From Pelomonas sp. Root1237 (GTDB taxonomy: Bacteria; Pseudomonadota; Gammaproteobacteria; Burkholderiales; Burkholderiaceae_C): 64,000 bases of DNA. Shown in pieces: positions 52,650 through 62,461 of the stretch (within the stretch, counting starts at the first letter, position 1; each line of letters begins with the position of its first letter). The stretch is taken from contig NZ_LMDK01000001.1 of NCBI RefSeq assembly GCF_001425055.1, positions 145,763 through 209,762 on the forward strand, read 5' to 3'. Below the pieces are notes generated by a model. It was not told the origin of the DNA. It did not search any database and worked only from the letters and a program-made list of their open reading frames with translations. The position numbers and the translations under genes were made by a program.

Positions 52650-53921
52650 TTACGGGTACAGGCCGCGCTCCTCGCGCGCCTGCAGCACCCGCGTGCAGGC
52701 CACCGTGAAGGCGGCCGTGCGCAGCGTGACCTTGTGCAGCTCACTGGTTTCCCAGATGTGCTTGAACGCGCCGATCATGATCTTGTCCAGGCGGACATTG
52801 ATCTCGTCCTCGGTCCAGAAGAAGGACGAGAAGTCCTGCACCCATTCGAAGTAGGACACCGTCACGCCACCGGCGTTGGCGATCACGTCGGGCACGACGA
52901 CGATGCCACGGTCGGCCAACACGGCCTCGCCGTCCGGCGTGGTCGGGCCGTTGGCGCCTTCCAGCACCAGGCGGGTGCGGATGCGCTGGGCGCGCTCTGC
53001 GGTGATCTGGCCTTCCAGCGCGGCCGGGATCAGCACGTCGCTCTGCACGTCCCAGAAGTTCTCGTCGGCGATCTTGTCGGCACCGGCAAAGCCCGCCACA
53101 CCCTTGTAGGCGGCCACGTGATCGAGCAGGCTTTGCATGTCGAAGCCGTTCTCGTTCAGGATGGTGCCGGTGTGGTCCTGCACGCAGACGACCTTGGCGC
53201 CGTTGGAGGCAAACAGCTTGGCGGCAATGGAACCGACGTTGCCGAAGCCCTGCACGGCGATGCGGGCGCCTTCCAGCGGCTGGCCCAGGCGACGCATCGC
53301 TTCGCGGCCAACGACGAACACACCGCGGCCGGTGGCGGCCACGCGGCCCAGAGAGCCGCCCAGCTCGATGGGCTTGCCGGTGACGACGCCGGTCGCCGTG
53401 GCGCCGGTGTTCATCGAGTAGGTGTCCATCATCCAGGCCATGATCTGGCCGTTGGTGTTGACGTCTGGCGCCGGGATGTCCTGCTGCGGGCCGATGATGA
53501 TGCCGATCTCGCTGGTGTAGCGGCGCGTCATCTTCTCCAGCTCCTTGAGGCTCAGCAGCTTGGGGTCGACGCGGATGCCGCCCTTGGCGCCGCCATAGGG
53601 CAGGTTCACCGCGGCGTTCTTGATCGTCATCCACGCCGACAGGGCCATCACTTCTTCAAGCGTCACGTCGGGGTGGTAGCGCACGCCGCCCTTGCCCGGG
53701 CCGCGCGTGAGGCTGTGCTGCACACGGTAGCCCTCGAAGTGGGCGATGCTGCCGTTGTCCATCTCGATGGGGATGTCGACGATCAGCGCGCGCTTGGGGC
53801 GGCGCAGCGTCTCGACCCAGCGGGCCAGGCCGCCGAGATAGGGCTCGACCGCATCAATCTGCGACAGATAGGTTCCCCACGGGCTGTTTCGCGTCGGCGA
53901 AACAAAGGACAAATTGGGCAT
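52650..53921 (-). CDS. gdhA: Glutamate dehydrogenase (Glu/Leu/Phe/Val family)
   Basis: A 423-residue enzyme. The substrate domain has [20 protein letters not shown] and the catalytic Lys region [16 protein letters not shown], followed by [20 protein letters not shown]. The Rossmann domain has [11 protein letters not shown]-type VQGFGNVGS and CVQDHTG. This is the NAD(P)-dependent oxidative deamination of glutamate or its reverse. ATG 53921 has GGAG at suitable spacing. The preference for NAD or NADP cannot be read safely. Confidence 0.9.
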   Translation of the reverse strand: MPNLSFVSPTRNSPWGTYLSQIDAVEPYLGGLARWVETLRRPKRALIVDIPIEMDNGSIAHFEGYRVQHSLTRGPGKGGVRYHPDVTLEEVMALSAWMTIKNAAVNLPYGGAKGGIRVDPKLLSLKELEKMTRRYTSEIGIIIGPQQDIPAPDVNTNGQIMAWMMDTYSMNTGATATGVVTGKPIELGGSLGRVAATGRGVFVVGREAMRRLGQPLEGARIAVQGFGNVGSIAAKLFASNGAKVVCVQDHTGTILNENGFDMQSLLDHVAAYKGVAGFAGADKIADENFWDVQSDVLIPAALEGQITAERAQRIRTRLVLEGANGPTTPDGEAVLADRGIVVVPDVIANAGGVTVSYFEWVQDFSSFFWTEDEINVRLDKIMIGAFKHIWETSELHKVTLRTAAFTVACTRVLQAREERGLYP

Positions 53922-54037
53922 GAAACGCTCCGTAACTTTGAGTGGGGCGAACGGTAGCGCGAAGGTCCGCTCCCTCGGCAGCGCTTGTCTAGCCAAGTCC
54001 GTATGCGCCCATGCACGCAATGCATACCGGGCCGAAC

Positions 54038-54865
54038 CTAGCGTCGGCGACGTGGCATTCCACATAATCCCAAGATCAGAAGCAGGGCGGTCGGAGGCTC
54101 GGGCACGGCGGTGGTCATCCAGCCCAGCATCTGCATGTCGGCCGGGTCGCCGGCCAGCGTCGCATCCAGCCAGGAGCGGTAGCTGGACAGCTGGACATAG
54201 GCCGAACGAGGGTGGATGTCGTGGCCATTGGCGTCCTGGTCGGCGACATAGCCCGAAGCAATACCCCACAGCGAGGCACCGCTCGCCAGGCTGCTGACCT
54301 GGCCCAGGAAAAGCCCGCCGCCACTGTCTCCGCCTTGCACATAGGGCTGGGTGTAGCCGTCGGTGTAGGCGATCAGCCAATGGACCGGCACCGCTGCGAG
54401 CGGCCCGGCGCCGTCCGGGTCTACCGTCGGCCAATACTCTCGAACCTGGCTGAAGCCATAGCCGCGTGGCAGCTGGTTGTGCCCGGTCGTCAGCGTCGCG
54501 TCGATGGCGTAGCTGGCGTTGGCGGACAGGGTGTCGGTAACCAGGCTCAGCGACGGTGCCGCGATCGGTGTCTCCAGCCGCAGCAATGCGATATCGTCCA
54601 TCGGAAAGCCGCCTGACGCCGCGTCATAGCGCGCCGCGACGGTGGCGCTGCCGAAGCCGTTGCTGAAGGTGTCGCCGACCTCATAGCCCAGATGCCGGGC
54701 CGTGATGACCCAGTTGGGCAGCACCTGCACGCCGCTGGCCACCTGGCCGAACTCGGTCGTCGCGATGCCGCCGACAAGGGCCATGGCCGGGGCGGCCGCC
54801 GTCACGCCTGCGACAGCCACGGCGACAAGGCGGCTGACCGCCGCGGATCGGGTCATGTGAATCAT
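54038..54865 (-). CDS. PEP-CTERM-anchored trypsin-like serine protease
   Basis: A 275-residue exported protein: signal peptide to about AMA at 29. The trypsin fold has His58 in ITARHLGY, Asp91 in MDDIALLRL and Ser181 in GGDSGGGLF, so the triad is complete. The C-terminal sorting signal [17 protein letters not shown] ends in RRRR. Unlike most S1 proteases it lacks the canonical AAHC. AGGAG upstream supports ATG 54865. Predicted to be sorted by exosortase to the cell surface. Confidence 0.85.
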   Translation of the reverse strand: MIHMTRSAAVSRLVAVAVAGVTAAAPAMALVGGIATTEFGQVASGVQVLPNWVITARHLGYEVGDTFSNGFGSATVAARYDAASGGFPMDDIALLRLETPIAAPSLSLVTDTLSANASYAIDATLTTGHNQLPRGYGFSQVREYWPTVDPDGAGPLAAVPVHWLIAYTDGYTQPYVQGGDSGGGLFLGQVSSLASGASLWGIASGYVADQDANGHDIHPRSAYVQLSSYRSWLDATLAGDPADMQMLGWMTTAVPEPPTALLLILGLCGMPRRRR

Positions 54866-54951
54866 CGGCATCTCCTGAGCCAGAGCGCTGCAGCATGTCT
54901 CGTCGACGCGATGCTGTCCACTGCCACTCTCGGCCCGCTTCAGGAAGAGGA

Positions 54952-54971
54952 AAACCGGCCGCAGCCGGTTT
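54952..54971 (-). terminator. Intrinsic terminator of the lipoprotein gene pair
   Basis: Perfect 8 bp stem AAACCGGC/GCCGGTTT with a CGCA loop; on the minus strand TTTTCCTCTTCC follows. It lies 21 nt after the stop of the gene ending at 54993. Confidence 0.6.
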
Positions 54972-54992
54972 GGGGGCAGCAATCTCAGGCGC

Positions 54993-55589
54993 CTACTGCG
55001 AGGCCAGTGCGCGCTTGAAGTCGGCGTCGTCGAACAGTTTGCCGACCAGGGTCTTGTAGAGCGCGCCGTATTGGTTGATGGCTGCCGGCAGGGCGATCGC
55101 GCCAACGAAGGACGATTCCCAGGTGGACTCGGCAATCACTTCCTTGTCGAACACCGTCTTGCCTTCGCGCTTGATCTGGATCTTGGCGGCCAGCCGTCCC
55201 TTGCCGGTGCTCATGCCGGCATCGACCATGCTGTCGGTCAACTGGCCTTCGATGACGATCTTGGACTTCGAGTCCAGCAGGCCTGCGGCCGTCAGCTCAG
55301 CGGCGATCTCATCGCGCAACTGGCCCGCGAAGCTGCCGCCTGCCGGGCTGAGCGACGAGCCACGCAGGCCGCCCAGTGTGGTGTCCATCTCGGCCGGTTT
55401 GCCGGCGGCGAGCTTGAAGCTGCCGACCTGGGCGGGCACGAGCTTGGTGGCGCGCAGCTTTTCGGCGTTAGCGGCGCTGGGCGCCGGGGCGGGCATTTTC
55501 ACGGACGCGCAGCCCGTCAGCGCGGCCAGCAAGACGACCAGGGCCAGGCGCTGCGCGGTGGCCCGGGAGGAGAGCAAGGCATGGATCAT
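54993..55589 (-). CDS. Hypothetical lipoprotein
   Basis: A 198-residue protein with lipobox LTGC (Cys26). The body has GQLRDEIAAELTAAGLLDSK, KIQIKREGKTVFDKEVIAES and the end WESSFVGAIALPAAINQYGA, an AB-domain-like pattern shared by outer-membrane lipoproteins. Family unnamed to me. ATG 55589 follows AAGGACG. It is the second gene of a two-gene operon after the lipoprotein at 55604. Confidence 0.75.
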   Translation of the reverse strand: MIHALLSSRATAQRLALVVLLAALTGCASVKMPAPAPSAANAEKLRATKLVPAQVGSFKLAAGKPAEMDTTLGGLRGSSLSPAGGSFAGQLRDEIAAELTAAGLLDSKSKIVIEGQLTDSMVDAGMSTGKGRLAAKIQIKREGKTVFDKEVIAESTWESSFVGAIALPAAINQYGALYKTLVGKLFDDADFKRALASQ

Positions 55590-55603
55590 GGTTCGGTCGT
55601 CCT

Positions 55604-56215
55604 TCACTTGAAGCTGGGGTCTTGGGAAATGTCGTTCAGCACGTTGCTGACAACCTGGTTGGTCATCTGGAACGCTGCTTCCTGAAGGTTGGGCATCTTG
55701 GTGGCATTGCCCGGTGTCGCAGCTGCGCCCATGGTCGTGTGGATGGCGTGACGTGCCTGCTTGACGACGGGTGCGGCGTCGCCCGACGCCCGGTAGGTGG
55801 CCGTGCAGATGTAGCCGTCCGACACTTGCGAGCCGGCGAGGCCGAAGGTCAGTCCGGTCACGAATCCCTTGGAGAAGGCGTTGTCGGTCAGCGGCACGTT
55901 GTTCAGCGTGATGCTGAGGACGGCTCCATTGGGCACGGCGGCACTGCCCACTTCACTGAACATGCCGCTGGCCTTCACCTGAGCAGAGACGCGATCACGC
56001 AGCATGGCCGTGGCCTGCGCGTTGGCCACCCCCTTGGTTTGGAAGTCGAACAGCACCTGCACCGGCGCTGGAGCCGGCGGCTTCTTGAACTGCGCCGCTG
56101 CAATTTCCTTGGTGCTGCCGTCCAGATAGGCGCTGGCGCAGCCTCCCAACAAGGCCGTGGCGGCCAGCAGCGTGCCGAGCGCAGCTCGCCGCGCCCATTC
56201 CTTCAACGTAAACAT
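55604..56215 (-). CDS. Hypothetical lipoprotein
   Basis: A 203-residue protein with lipobox LLGGC (Cys25). The body (ATAMLRDRVSAQVKASGMFS, GAVLSITLNNVPLTDNAF, GFVTGLTFGLAG) looks like a beta-alpha outer-membrane lipoprotein domain. ATG 56215 follows GGGAGAT. Cotranscribed with the lipoprotein gene after it, and divergent from the KefB-type antiporter; both products probably act in the same envelope process. Confidence 0.75.
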   Translation of the reverse strand: MFTLKEWARRAALGTLLAATALLGGCASAYLDGSTKEIAAAQFKKPPAPAPVQVLFDFQTKGVANAQATAMLRDRVSAQVKASGMFSEVGSAAVPNGAVLSITLNNVPLTDNAFSKGFVTGLTFGLAGSQVSDGYICTATYRASGDAAPVVKQARHAIHTTMGAAATPGNATKMPNLQEAAFQMTNQVVSNVLNDISQDPSFK

Positions 56216-56398
56216 GAGATCTCCCTGTTGCATCACACGCGCCGCTCTTCGACGGCGCGAACCGGTGTCGCCGGGTCGTCTTTGCCGGGGTGTGAGCCCG
56301 CGGCGACCTGGGCGGCGCGAACTATAGGGACGTACCGCGCCGTTGCCGGTCCGAACTATCCCCAGTCAGCGAGCGAAGGTGACGAATACCATCCGCGG

Positions 56399-58387
56399 GT
56401 GACCTCCCTCGACCTCGCCCTGCTCTATCTCGTGGCCGCCGTGCTGGGGGTGGTCGTCTGCCGCCTGCTGAAACTGCCGCCCATGCTGGGCTATCTGGCC
56501 GTCGGCGTATTGATCGGGCCGAACGCCCTGGCTTTTGCCCACGATTCCGCCAGCATCCAGTACCTGGCCGAGTTCGGCGTCGTCTTCCTGATGTTCGCCA
56601 TCGGGCTGGAATTCAACCTGCCCAAGCTGCGCGCGCTGAGGACGGCCGTCTTCGGCATCGGCATGGCGCAGGTGGCGCTGACCATTGCCGGCGCCATGCT
56701 CGGCAATGCGCTGCTGATCGCCGGCTTCGCGATGCTGGGCAGCGCCTGGCAGATGGGTTGGCAGGGGGCCCTGGTGCTCGGCTCGGCGATGGCCATGAGC
56801 TCGACGGCCATCATCGTCAAGCTGATGGCCGAGCGGCTGGAGCTGGAGAGTCCGCACGGCAAGCTCGTCATGGGCGTACTGCTGTTCCAGGATCTGGCCG
56901 TCGTGCCGCTGCTGGTGCTGATCCCGGCGCTGAACAGCACCGGCAGCGAGATGATGAGCGCGCTGGCCTGGGCCGGGCTGAAGGCCGCGGCCCTGCTGAC
57001 CCTGCTGCTCTACGGCGGCCAGAAGGTGATGCGCTGGTGGCTGACGCTGGTGGCGCGGCGCAAGAGCGACGAGCTCTTCATGCTCAACCTGCTGCTGGTC
57101 ACGCTCGGCCTGGCCTGGCTGACCGAGCATTTCGGACTCAGCCTGGCCCTGGGCGCATTTGTGGCCGGCATGCTGATCTCGGAGACCGAGTACCGCCACC
57201 AGGTGGAGACCGACATCCGGCCCTTCCACGACGTGCTGCTGGGCCTGTTCTTCATCACCATCGGCATGAAGCTGGACTGGCGGCCGCTGGTGGACACCTG
57301 GTGGCTGGTCATCCTGCTCACCCTGGCGCCGGTGGCGGCCAAGTTCGCGCTGATCGCCGGCCTGGCCCGCCTGTTCAAGTCACCGCCGGGCGTTGCGCTG
57401 CGCACGGGCCTGTACCTCGCCCAGGCCGGCGAATTCGGCTTCGTGCTGCTGACGCTTGGAACGCAGCACGGCCTGGTGGCGCAGCAATGGGTCAGCCCGG
57501 TGCTGGCCAGCATGGTGCTGTCCATGCTGGGTACGCCCATCCTCGTCATGTACAGCAACCGCATCGTCATGAAGCTGTCCAGCAGCGACTGGCTGATGCA
57601 GTCGGTGCAGCTGACGATGATCGCCAAGAAGTCCATCCAGTCCGAGGCGCACGTCATCATTTGCGGCTACGGCCGCTCGGGCCAGAACCTGGCGCGGCTG
57701 CTGGAGGGAGAACACATTCCCTATATGGCCCTGGACCTCGACCCGGACCGCGTGCGCCAGGCCGCAGCGGCGGGCCAGAGCGTTGTCTTCGGTGACGCGG
57801 CCAAGGTGCAGAGCCTGATGGCCGCGGGCCTGGCGCGGGCCAGCGCCGTCGTCGTCAGCTACCACGACACGCCGTCGGCACTGAAGATCCTCGACCTCGT
57901 GCGAGCCCATGCGCCCAGGGTGCCGGTCGTCGTGCGCACCATCGATGACACCGACCTCGAGCGGCTCAAGACCGCCGGCGCCACCGAGGTCGTGCCCGAG
58001 GCCATCGAGGGCTCGCTGATGCTGGCCTCGCATGCGCTGGCATTGGTGGGGGTGCCGATGCGCCGCGTCATCCGCATCACGCGCGATGCGCGCGACAAGC
58101 GCTATGGCCTGTTGCGCGGCTATTTCCACGGCGCCGACGACGACACCGCCGACGAGCTCGACCAGGCCCGCCTGGCGTCGGTGACGCTGCCCACCGCCAG
58201 CCTGCATGCCGGCAAGTTGCTGGACGACCTGGCCCTGCACGCCCTGGGTGTCGCCGTGGTGTCACTTCGACGCGCCAACGGCAAAGGCCTGCTTGCTGAC
58301 GGCGCGACGCTGGCCAGTGGTGACACCCTGGTCATCAGCGGCAAGCCGGAGGCCTTGGCGCTGGCCGAAGAGAAGCTGCTGGGCTAG
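56399..58387 (+). CDS. KefB-type CPA2 cation/proton antiporter with RCK domain
   Basis: A 662-residue inner-membrane protein: about 12 helices (LLKLPPMLGYLAVGVLIGPN, GLALGAFVAGMLISETEYRH-like), then a TrkA-N/RCK Rossmann domain (VIICGYGRSGQNLARLLEGE) and a TrkA-C end. It matches KefB/KefC glutathione-gated potassium efflux systems or related proton/monovalent-cation antiporters. The KefC-type quinone oxidoreductase partner is not adjacent. GTG 56399 starts the protein right at the first membrane segment. Confidence 0.87.
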   Translation: MTSLDLALLYLVAAVLGVVVCRLLKLPPMLGYLAVGVLIGPNALAFAHDSASIQYLAEFGVVFLMFAIGLEFNLPKLRALRTAVFGIGMAQVALTIAGAMLGNALLIAGFAMLGSAWQMGWQGALVLGSAMAMSSTAIIVKLMAERLELESPHGKLVMGVLLFQDLAVVPLLVLIPALNSTGSEMMSALAWAGLKAAALLTLLLYGGQKVMRWWLTLVARRKSDELFMLNLLLVTLGLAWLTEHFGLSLALGAFVAGMLISETEYRHQVETDIRPFHDVLLGLFFITIGMKLDWRPLVDTWWLVILLTLAPVAAKFALIAGLARLFKSPPGVALRTGLYLAQAGEFGFVLLTLGTQHGLVAQQWVSPVLASMVLSMLGTPILVMYSNRIVMKLSSSDWLMQSVQLTMIAKKSIQSEAHVIICGYGRSGQNLARLLEGEHIPYMALDLDPDRVRQAAAAGQSVVFGDAAKVQSLMAAGLARASAVVVSYHDTPSALKILDLVRAHAPRVPVVVRTIDDTDLERLKTAGATEVVPEAIEGSLMLASHALALVGVPMRRVIRITRDARDKRYGLLRGYFHGADDDTADELDQARLASVTLPTASLHAGKLLDDLALHALGVAVVSLRRANGKGLLADGATLASGDTLVISGKPEALALAEEKLLG

Positions 58388-58388
58388 G

Positions 58389-58426
58389 GCCTGGCAACGC
58401 GACCCATTGCCGCGCCATTGCCAGGC
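58389..58426 (+). other. Inverted repeat after antiporter gene
   Basis: Perfect 9 bp arms GCCTGGCAA and TTGCCAGGC with a 20 nt spacer, directly after the antiporter stop. No T tract follows, so it may be a Rho-dependent or mRNA-end structure rather than a simple terminator. Confidence 0.45.
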
Positions 58427-58502
58427 TCTGCCACCTGAGTGACAAGCGCCCGCGGGTCGCTGGGCCACACTGGCGCACCCCGCACTCGAAAGAAGCCGCG
58501 CC

Positions 58503-59765
58503 ATGAACTTCGACTACAGCCCCAAGGTCGCGCAGATGCGTGAGCGCCTGCTTGCCTTCTTCGACGAGCACATCTATCCGAACGAGAAGCGCTATCTCGA
58601 CGAGGTGGCTGCCAACCGTCGCGCCGGCAATCCCTGGGTGCCCACGAAGGTCATCGAGGAGCTCAAGCCCAAGGCCCGCGCGGCCGGTTTGTGGAACCTC
58701 TTCCTGCCCAAGTCCGCTCGCGCGCCCGAGGGCCTGTCCAACCTCGAATATGCACCGATGTGCGAGATCATGGGTCGCGTGTTCTGGGCGCCCGAGGTCT
58801 TCAACTGCTCGGCACCCGACACCGGCAACATGGAGACGCTGGAGCGCTATGCGTCCGAGGGGCTGAAGGACAAATGGCTGGAGCCGCTGCTGCGCGGCGA
58901 GATCCGCTCGGCCTTCCTGATGACCGAGCCGGCCGTGGCTTCGAGCGATGCCACCAACATCGAATGCCGCATCGAGCGCGATGGTGACGACTACGTCATC
59001 AACGGCCGCAAGTGGTGGAGCTCCGGTGCTGGCGACCCGCGCTGCGCCGTCTACATCGTCATGGGCAAGACCAACGCCGAGGCCGGCCGCCACGAGCAGC
59101 AGTCCATGATCGTCGTGCCGGCGAACGCGCCGGGCATCACGGTGGTCCGTCCACTGTCCGTGTTCGGCTATGACGACGCGCCCCACGGCCACATGGAAGT
59201 CGAGCTGAAGAATGTGCGCGTGCCCGCCAGCAACATCCTGCTCGGCGAGGGCCGTGGCTTCGAGATCGCGCAGGGGCGCCTGGGCCCGGGCCGCATCCAC
59301 CACTGCATGCGCAGCATCGGCGCCGCCGAGCGCGCCCTGCAGTTGCTGTGCGAACGCGCCATCGCCCGCACCGCCTTCGGCAAGACGATTGCCCAGCAGA
59401 CCGTCACGCAGGAGCGCATCGCCGAGTCGCGCTGCATGATCGAACAGGCGCGCCTGTTGACGCTGAAAGCCGCCTACATGATGGACACGGTGGGCAACAA
59501 GGTCGCCAAGGCCGAGATCGCGATGATCAAGATCGTCGCGCCCAACATGGCCTTGCAGGTCATCGACTGGGCCATCCAGGTGTTCGGCGGCATGGGCGTC
59601 AGCGACGACACGCCGCTGGCCATGATGTGGGCGCACCAGCGCACGCTGCGCCTGGCCGATGGCCCGGACGAGGTGCACCGCAATTCGCTCGCCAAGCTGG
59701 AGCTGGCCAGCCACATGAAGCTGCCGGCCGACAGGGTCTCGATGCCGGTGACGCGCGGCGGCTGA
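58503..59765 (+). CDS. Acyl-CoA dehydrogenase
   Basis: A 420-residue flavoenzyme with [17 protein letters not shown] (FAD/substrate region), [30 protein letters not shown] and the C-terminal [20 protein letters not shown] and [16 protein letters not shown]. The long N-terminal helix region and overall length fit the ACAD10/11-like branch. It oxidises acyl-CoA to enoyl-CoA; chain length is unknown. No other beta-oxidation gene is near. Confidence 0.87.
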   Translation: MNFDYSPKVAQMRERLLAFFDEHIYPNEKRYLDEVAANRRAGNPWVPTKVIEELKPKARAAGLWNLFLPKSARAPEGLSNLEYAPMCEIMGRVFWAPEVFNCSAPDTGNMETLERYASEGLKDKWLEPLLRGEIRSAFLMTEPAVASSDATNIECRIERDGDDYVINGRKWWSSGAGDPRCAVYIVMGKTNAEAGRHEQQSMIVVPANAPGITVVRPLSVFGYDDAPHGHMEVELKNVRVPASNILLGEGRGFEIAQGRLGPGRIHHCMRSIGAAERALQLLCERAIARTAFGKTIAQQTVTQERIAESRCMIEQARLLTLKAAYMMDTVGNKVAKAEIAMIKIVAPNMALQVIDWAIQVFGGMGVSDDTPLAMMWAHQRTLRLADGPDEVHRNSLAKLELASHMKLPADRVSMPVTRGG

Positions 59766-59769
59766 CCGT

Positions 59770-60058
59770 TAGCCCCTCGTCCAAGTCCGCCTCGCTGAAC
59801 GCGGGCGCCCTGGTCGGTCTTGCAGACCGCGCCGCGGCAGGTGCCGCAGCTCTTCGGCAGGCACATCCCGCCCACTGGGCGCGATGTGTCCGGCCTCAGC
59901 CCCGAGGGCACGGCGATGCTCGCGGCATCGAGCCGCGAGCACATCGCCAGCGCGGGCCGGCTAGGTGAACTGGAGTCGGACACAAGCAGTCCCTGCGGAC
60001 TGCTTGTGCCTACGGAAGGCCATGGGCCTCTGGCCCATGGCAGGCCCGGCGCTCGGCC
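59770..60058 (+). repeat. Intergenic palindromic repeat, copy D with two insertions
   Basis: It begins GCCCCTCGTCC six nt after the acyl-CoA dehydrogenase stop and carries GAGGGCACGGCGATGCTC, stem CGCGGC/GCCGCG, AGCACATCGCCAGCGC and GGGCCGGCTAGG. Two extra stretches interrupt the element: about 75 bp after TCGGTC, and about 80 bp after CGGCTAGG. The second carries hairpins ACAAGCAGTCC/GGACTGCTTGT and GCCATGGGCC/GGCCCATGGC. It fills the whole convergent spacer. Confidence 0.75.
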
Positions 60059-60065
60059 CGCAAAC

Positions 60066-60821
60066 TCAGGTGGTCTGGCGGCGGCAGCCCAGCACGCCCG
60101 TCACGTGGTTCAGCACCTCGGGCGCCCAGCCCATGCCCATATGGCTGGCCTGCACCTCGATGTCTCGCGCCAGCGGCCAGCGGCGCGCGTGCGTGCAGGC
60201 TTCCCACGAGACGACACCGTCGCGGCGGCTGTACAGCGAGATCGTCGGCACCGGCGGCGGCTCCGCCAGGCGCTCGCGCAGCGCCGCCTCGGCGGGGGCC
60301 TCGCGCCCGTTCAGCAGGCGGAACAGCCAGCCCACGTTGGTGTCGTCGACGCTGCCATTGAAGGGCGTGCCGATGGTGACGACGTGGTGCACGCGGTCGT
60401 GCCAGCGCTTGGCCAGCTCGCGCGCATAGAAGCCGCCCAGGCTCCAGCCCACGAAGCTGACCTCGCGTGCCGGCGCCACGCGCTCGTGCAGCTTGTCGGC
60501 CAACGTCTCCAGCCAGGCATCGACGTCGCCCTTGGGCCCGGTGTTCATGCCCTGCCCCCAGTCCAGCGCCCGAAAGCCGGCGCGCTCCAGATGCCGGCGC
60601 AGCGGCCACAGCGTCAGGCCGTCCGTTCCCAGGCCCGGGAACAGCACCACGGTATGGCCGGCGCCGACCTGGCTGGGCGTCTTGCCCCACTGCATCAACG
60701 CGGCCCAGGCTTCCAGCGTGGCGCGCGCCGGCTCGGAGGCCAGCAGTGACAGGGCGGGCCGCCGGTTGGGTGCGGCGACGGGCTTGGGTGTCAGGGTCAC
60801 GACGGGAGTGGAAGAGGTCAT
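60066..60821 (-). CDS. Alpha/beta-fold hydrolase (lipase-like)
   Basis: A 251-residue protein: TVVLFPGLGTDGLTLWPLRR gives the oxyanion region, and GWSLGG holds the nucleophile Ser in a GxSxG elbow. An Asp in YSRRDGVVSWEAC and a His in QASHMGMGWAPEVL fit the triad. It has no signal peptide. ATG 60821 excludes a long open extension into the spacer. Substrate unknown; probably an esterase or lipase. Confidence 0.82.
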   Translation of the reverse strand: MTSSTPVVTLTPKPVAAPNRRPALSLLASEPARATLEAWAALMQWGKTPSQVGAGHTVVLFPGLGTDGLTLWPLRRHLERAGFRALDWGQGMNTGPKGDVDAWLETLADKLHERVAPAREVSFVGWSLGGFYARELAKRWHDRVHHVVTIGTPFNGSVDDTNVGWLFRLLNGREAPAEAALRERLAEPPPVPTISLYSRRDGVVSWEACTHARRWPLARDIEVQASHMGMGWAPEVLNHVTGVLGCRRQTT

Positions 60822-60999
60822 GGCTGTAGCGGCGTGAGCCGATGGGTCAGTCAATGGCCCCGATGCTGGCGTGCCGCACCGAGGCGTGGTGCCAGCGCGA
60901 CGGCACAGGCGCTGTAGGACGGCACTGGCCGCTTGGGCGAAGGGCCCCACCCCCGCATTGGCGGGGTGAGCCCGGTGCTTCGGCTGACAGAATGCGGGC

Positions 61000-61233
61000 A
61001 TGGCCAAGCCCGCACCCAAGCTCAATCCAGAAGAAGTCAAGCGTGTCATCGCCACCGCGTTCGAGGACACACCGCCCTACACCAAGGTGTTGCTGATGCA
61101 TGGCATCGGGCATGGCGAGCTGGTGGCCCTGCTCAAGCGCGAGCTGACGCCGGCGGCCTACAAGCTCTGGACCGCGCGCGGCAGGTCGAGCAAGGGACCG
61201 ACCAAGCGGGCCACCTGGCCCCATGGTCGTTGA
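61000..61233 (+). CDS. DUF2805-like small protein
   Basis: A 77-residue protein, EEVKRVIATAFEDTPPYTKV, LLKRELTPAAYKLWTARGRS, ending in a basic tail KGPTKRATWPHGR. This resembles DUF2805 proteins, which end in a Trp-Arg-rich segment. Role unknown; the pattern suggests nucleic acid contact. It overlaps the AGE-family gene by 11 bp. Confidence 0.7.
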   Translation: MAKPAPKLNPEEVKRVIATAFEDTPPYTKVLLMHGIGHGELVALLKRELTPAAYKLWTARGRSSKGPTKRATWPHGR

Positions 61234-62458
61234 CGTGAAGCTCGACCGCCGGTCTGTCCTCGCGCTGCTCGCCGCCCTGGCCGCCTGCAGCGACCCGGAT
61301 GCGCGCATCCGCAACCGCATCGATACCGGCTGGCACCGGGACGATCTTGAGGCCCTGCTGCTGCACTGGCATGGTCATGCGCTGCGGCCCGACGGCAGCT
61401 TCCAGCTGGCCTTCAACCGCGCCTGGCAGCCCCAGCCCCAGCCGGAACTCGAGCTGATCGGCCAGGCCCGCCTCGTCTACGCCTTCGCCGCTGGCCATGA
61501 GTTCATCCCAGATGCGGGTTATCTCAAGGTGGCCCGGCGGGGCGCCGACTATCTGTTGCAGCGCTTCCGCGACCCGGTGCATGGCGGCTTCTTCCACACC
61601 GTGGGAGCGGACGGCATCCCGCGCGCCTCGATCAAGCGCGCCTACGGCCATGCCTTTGCGTTGCTGGCGCTGGCCGAGATCTACCGCATTGGAGGCGATG
61701 TGCGCTATCGCGATGCGGCCCTGCAGGCCTGGCGCGAGATCGAACTCAACTTCTTCGAGCCGGCCGGTGGCCTCTACAACGAATGCGAGCGTGACTTCAA
61801 GCCCATTCCGGGCGCGCGCACGCAGAACCCGATCATGCACATGTTCGAGGCGCTGCTGGCTCTGCGCGATGCCACCGGCGACAAGACCGTCGAGGCCGGC
61901 GCCCGGCGCCTGGGCGACTTCGTCGCCTACAAGCTGCTGCAAGGACAGGCCGAGGGCAGCGCTCACATCCCCGAGTGGTACGACGAGGGCTGGAAGCCCT
62001 TGCCGACGCGGGAAGCCGGCGGCTATATCGACATCGGCCACCAGTTCGAATGGAGCCATCTGCTGATGAAGGGCGCGCTGGTGTCGCCCATCTATGCCCA
62101 GGTGGCCGAGCGGGTGCTCGCCTATGCGCTGGCCACCGGCTATGACGACATCGACGGCGGCTGCGGCCTGAAAGCCTTCCCGGACGGGGGCAAGGCCGAC
62201 GCGCACAAGGGCTGGTGGCAGCAGGCCGAATGCCTGCATGCCCTGCTCGTCGCGGGCCAAGCCACGGGCCGCAACGACCTGTGGCGGCGCTACGAGCAGA
62301 CGCAGGGGCTGATCAAGACCCAGCTCATCGACGCCGAGCATGGCGGCTGGCGCGCGGCCGATGCCCTGCCCTGCAAGAGCGGCGGCTGCCGTGATGCGCA
62401 GCCCGATCCCTATCACATGGTGCGCCTGCACCAGGCGGCGCTCAAGGTCGCCAGCTGA
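61223..62458 (+). CDS. AGE-family epimerase/isomerase-like lipoprotein
   Basis: A 411-residue protein with an (alpha/alpha)6 barrel pattern: RLVYAFAAGHEF, KRAYGHAFALLALAEIYRIG, IDIGHQFEWSHLLMKGALV and GWWQQAECLHALLVAGQATG, with His residues typical of N-acylglucosamine 2-epimerase and aldose-ketose isomerases. The N-terminus (LDRRSVLALLAALAAC) has a twin-Arg motif and a lipobox, so unlike most of the family it should be exported. A GTG at 61235 is an alternative start. Confidence 0.82.
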   Translation: MVVDVKLDRRSVLALLAALAACSDPDARIRNRIDTGWHRDDLEALLLHWHGHALRPDGSFQLAFNRAWQPQPQPELELIGQARLVYAFAAGHEFIPDAGYLKVARRGADYLLQRFRDPVHGGFFHTVGADGIPRASIKRAYGHAFALLALAEIYRIGGDVRYRDAALQAWREIELNFFEPAGGLYNECERDFKPIPGARTQNPIMHMFEALLALRDATGDKTVEAGARRLGDFVAYKLLQGQAEGSAHIPEWYDEGWKPLPTREAGGYIDIGHQFEWSHLLMKGALVSPIYAQVAERVLAYALATGYDDIDGGCGLKAFPDGGKADAHKGWWQQAECLHALLVAGQATGRNDLWRRYEQTQGLIKTQLIDAEHGGWRAADALPCKSGGCRDAQPDPYHMVRLHQAALKVAS

Positions 62459-62461
62459 CGC

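Noticed and set aside
55622-58387. A 921-codon frame through the antiporter
   Set aside because: Its first 259 codons are antisense to a lipoprotein gene; the antiporter begins at the GTG at 56399.
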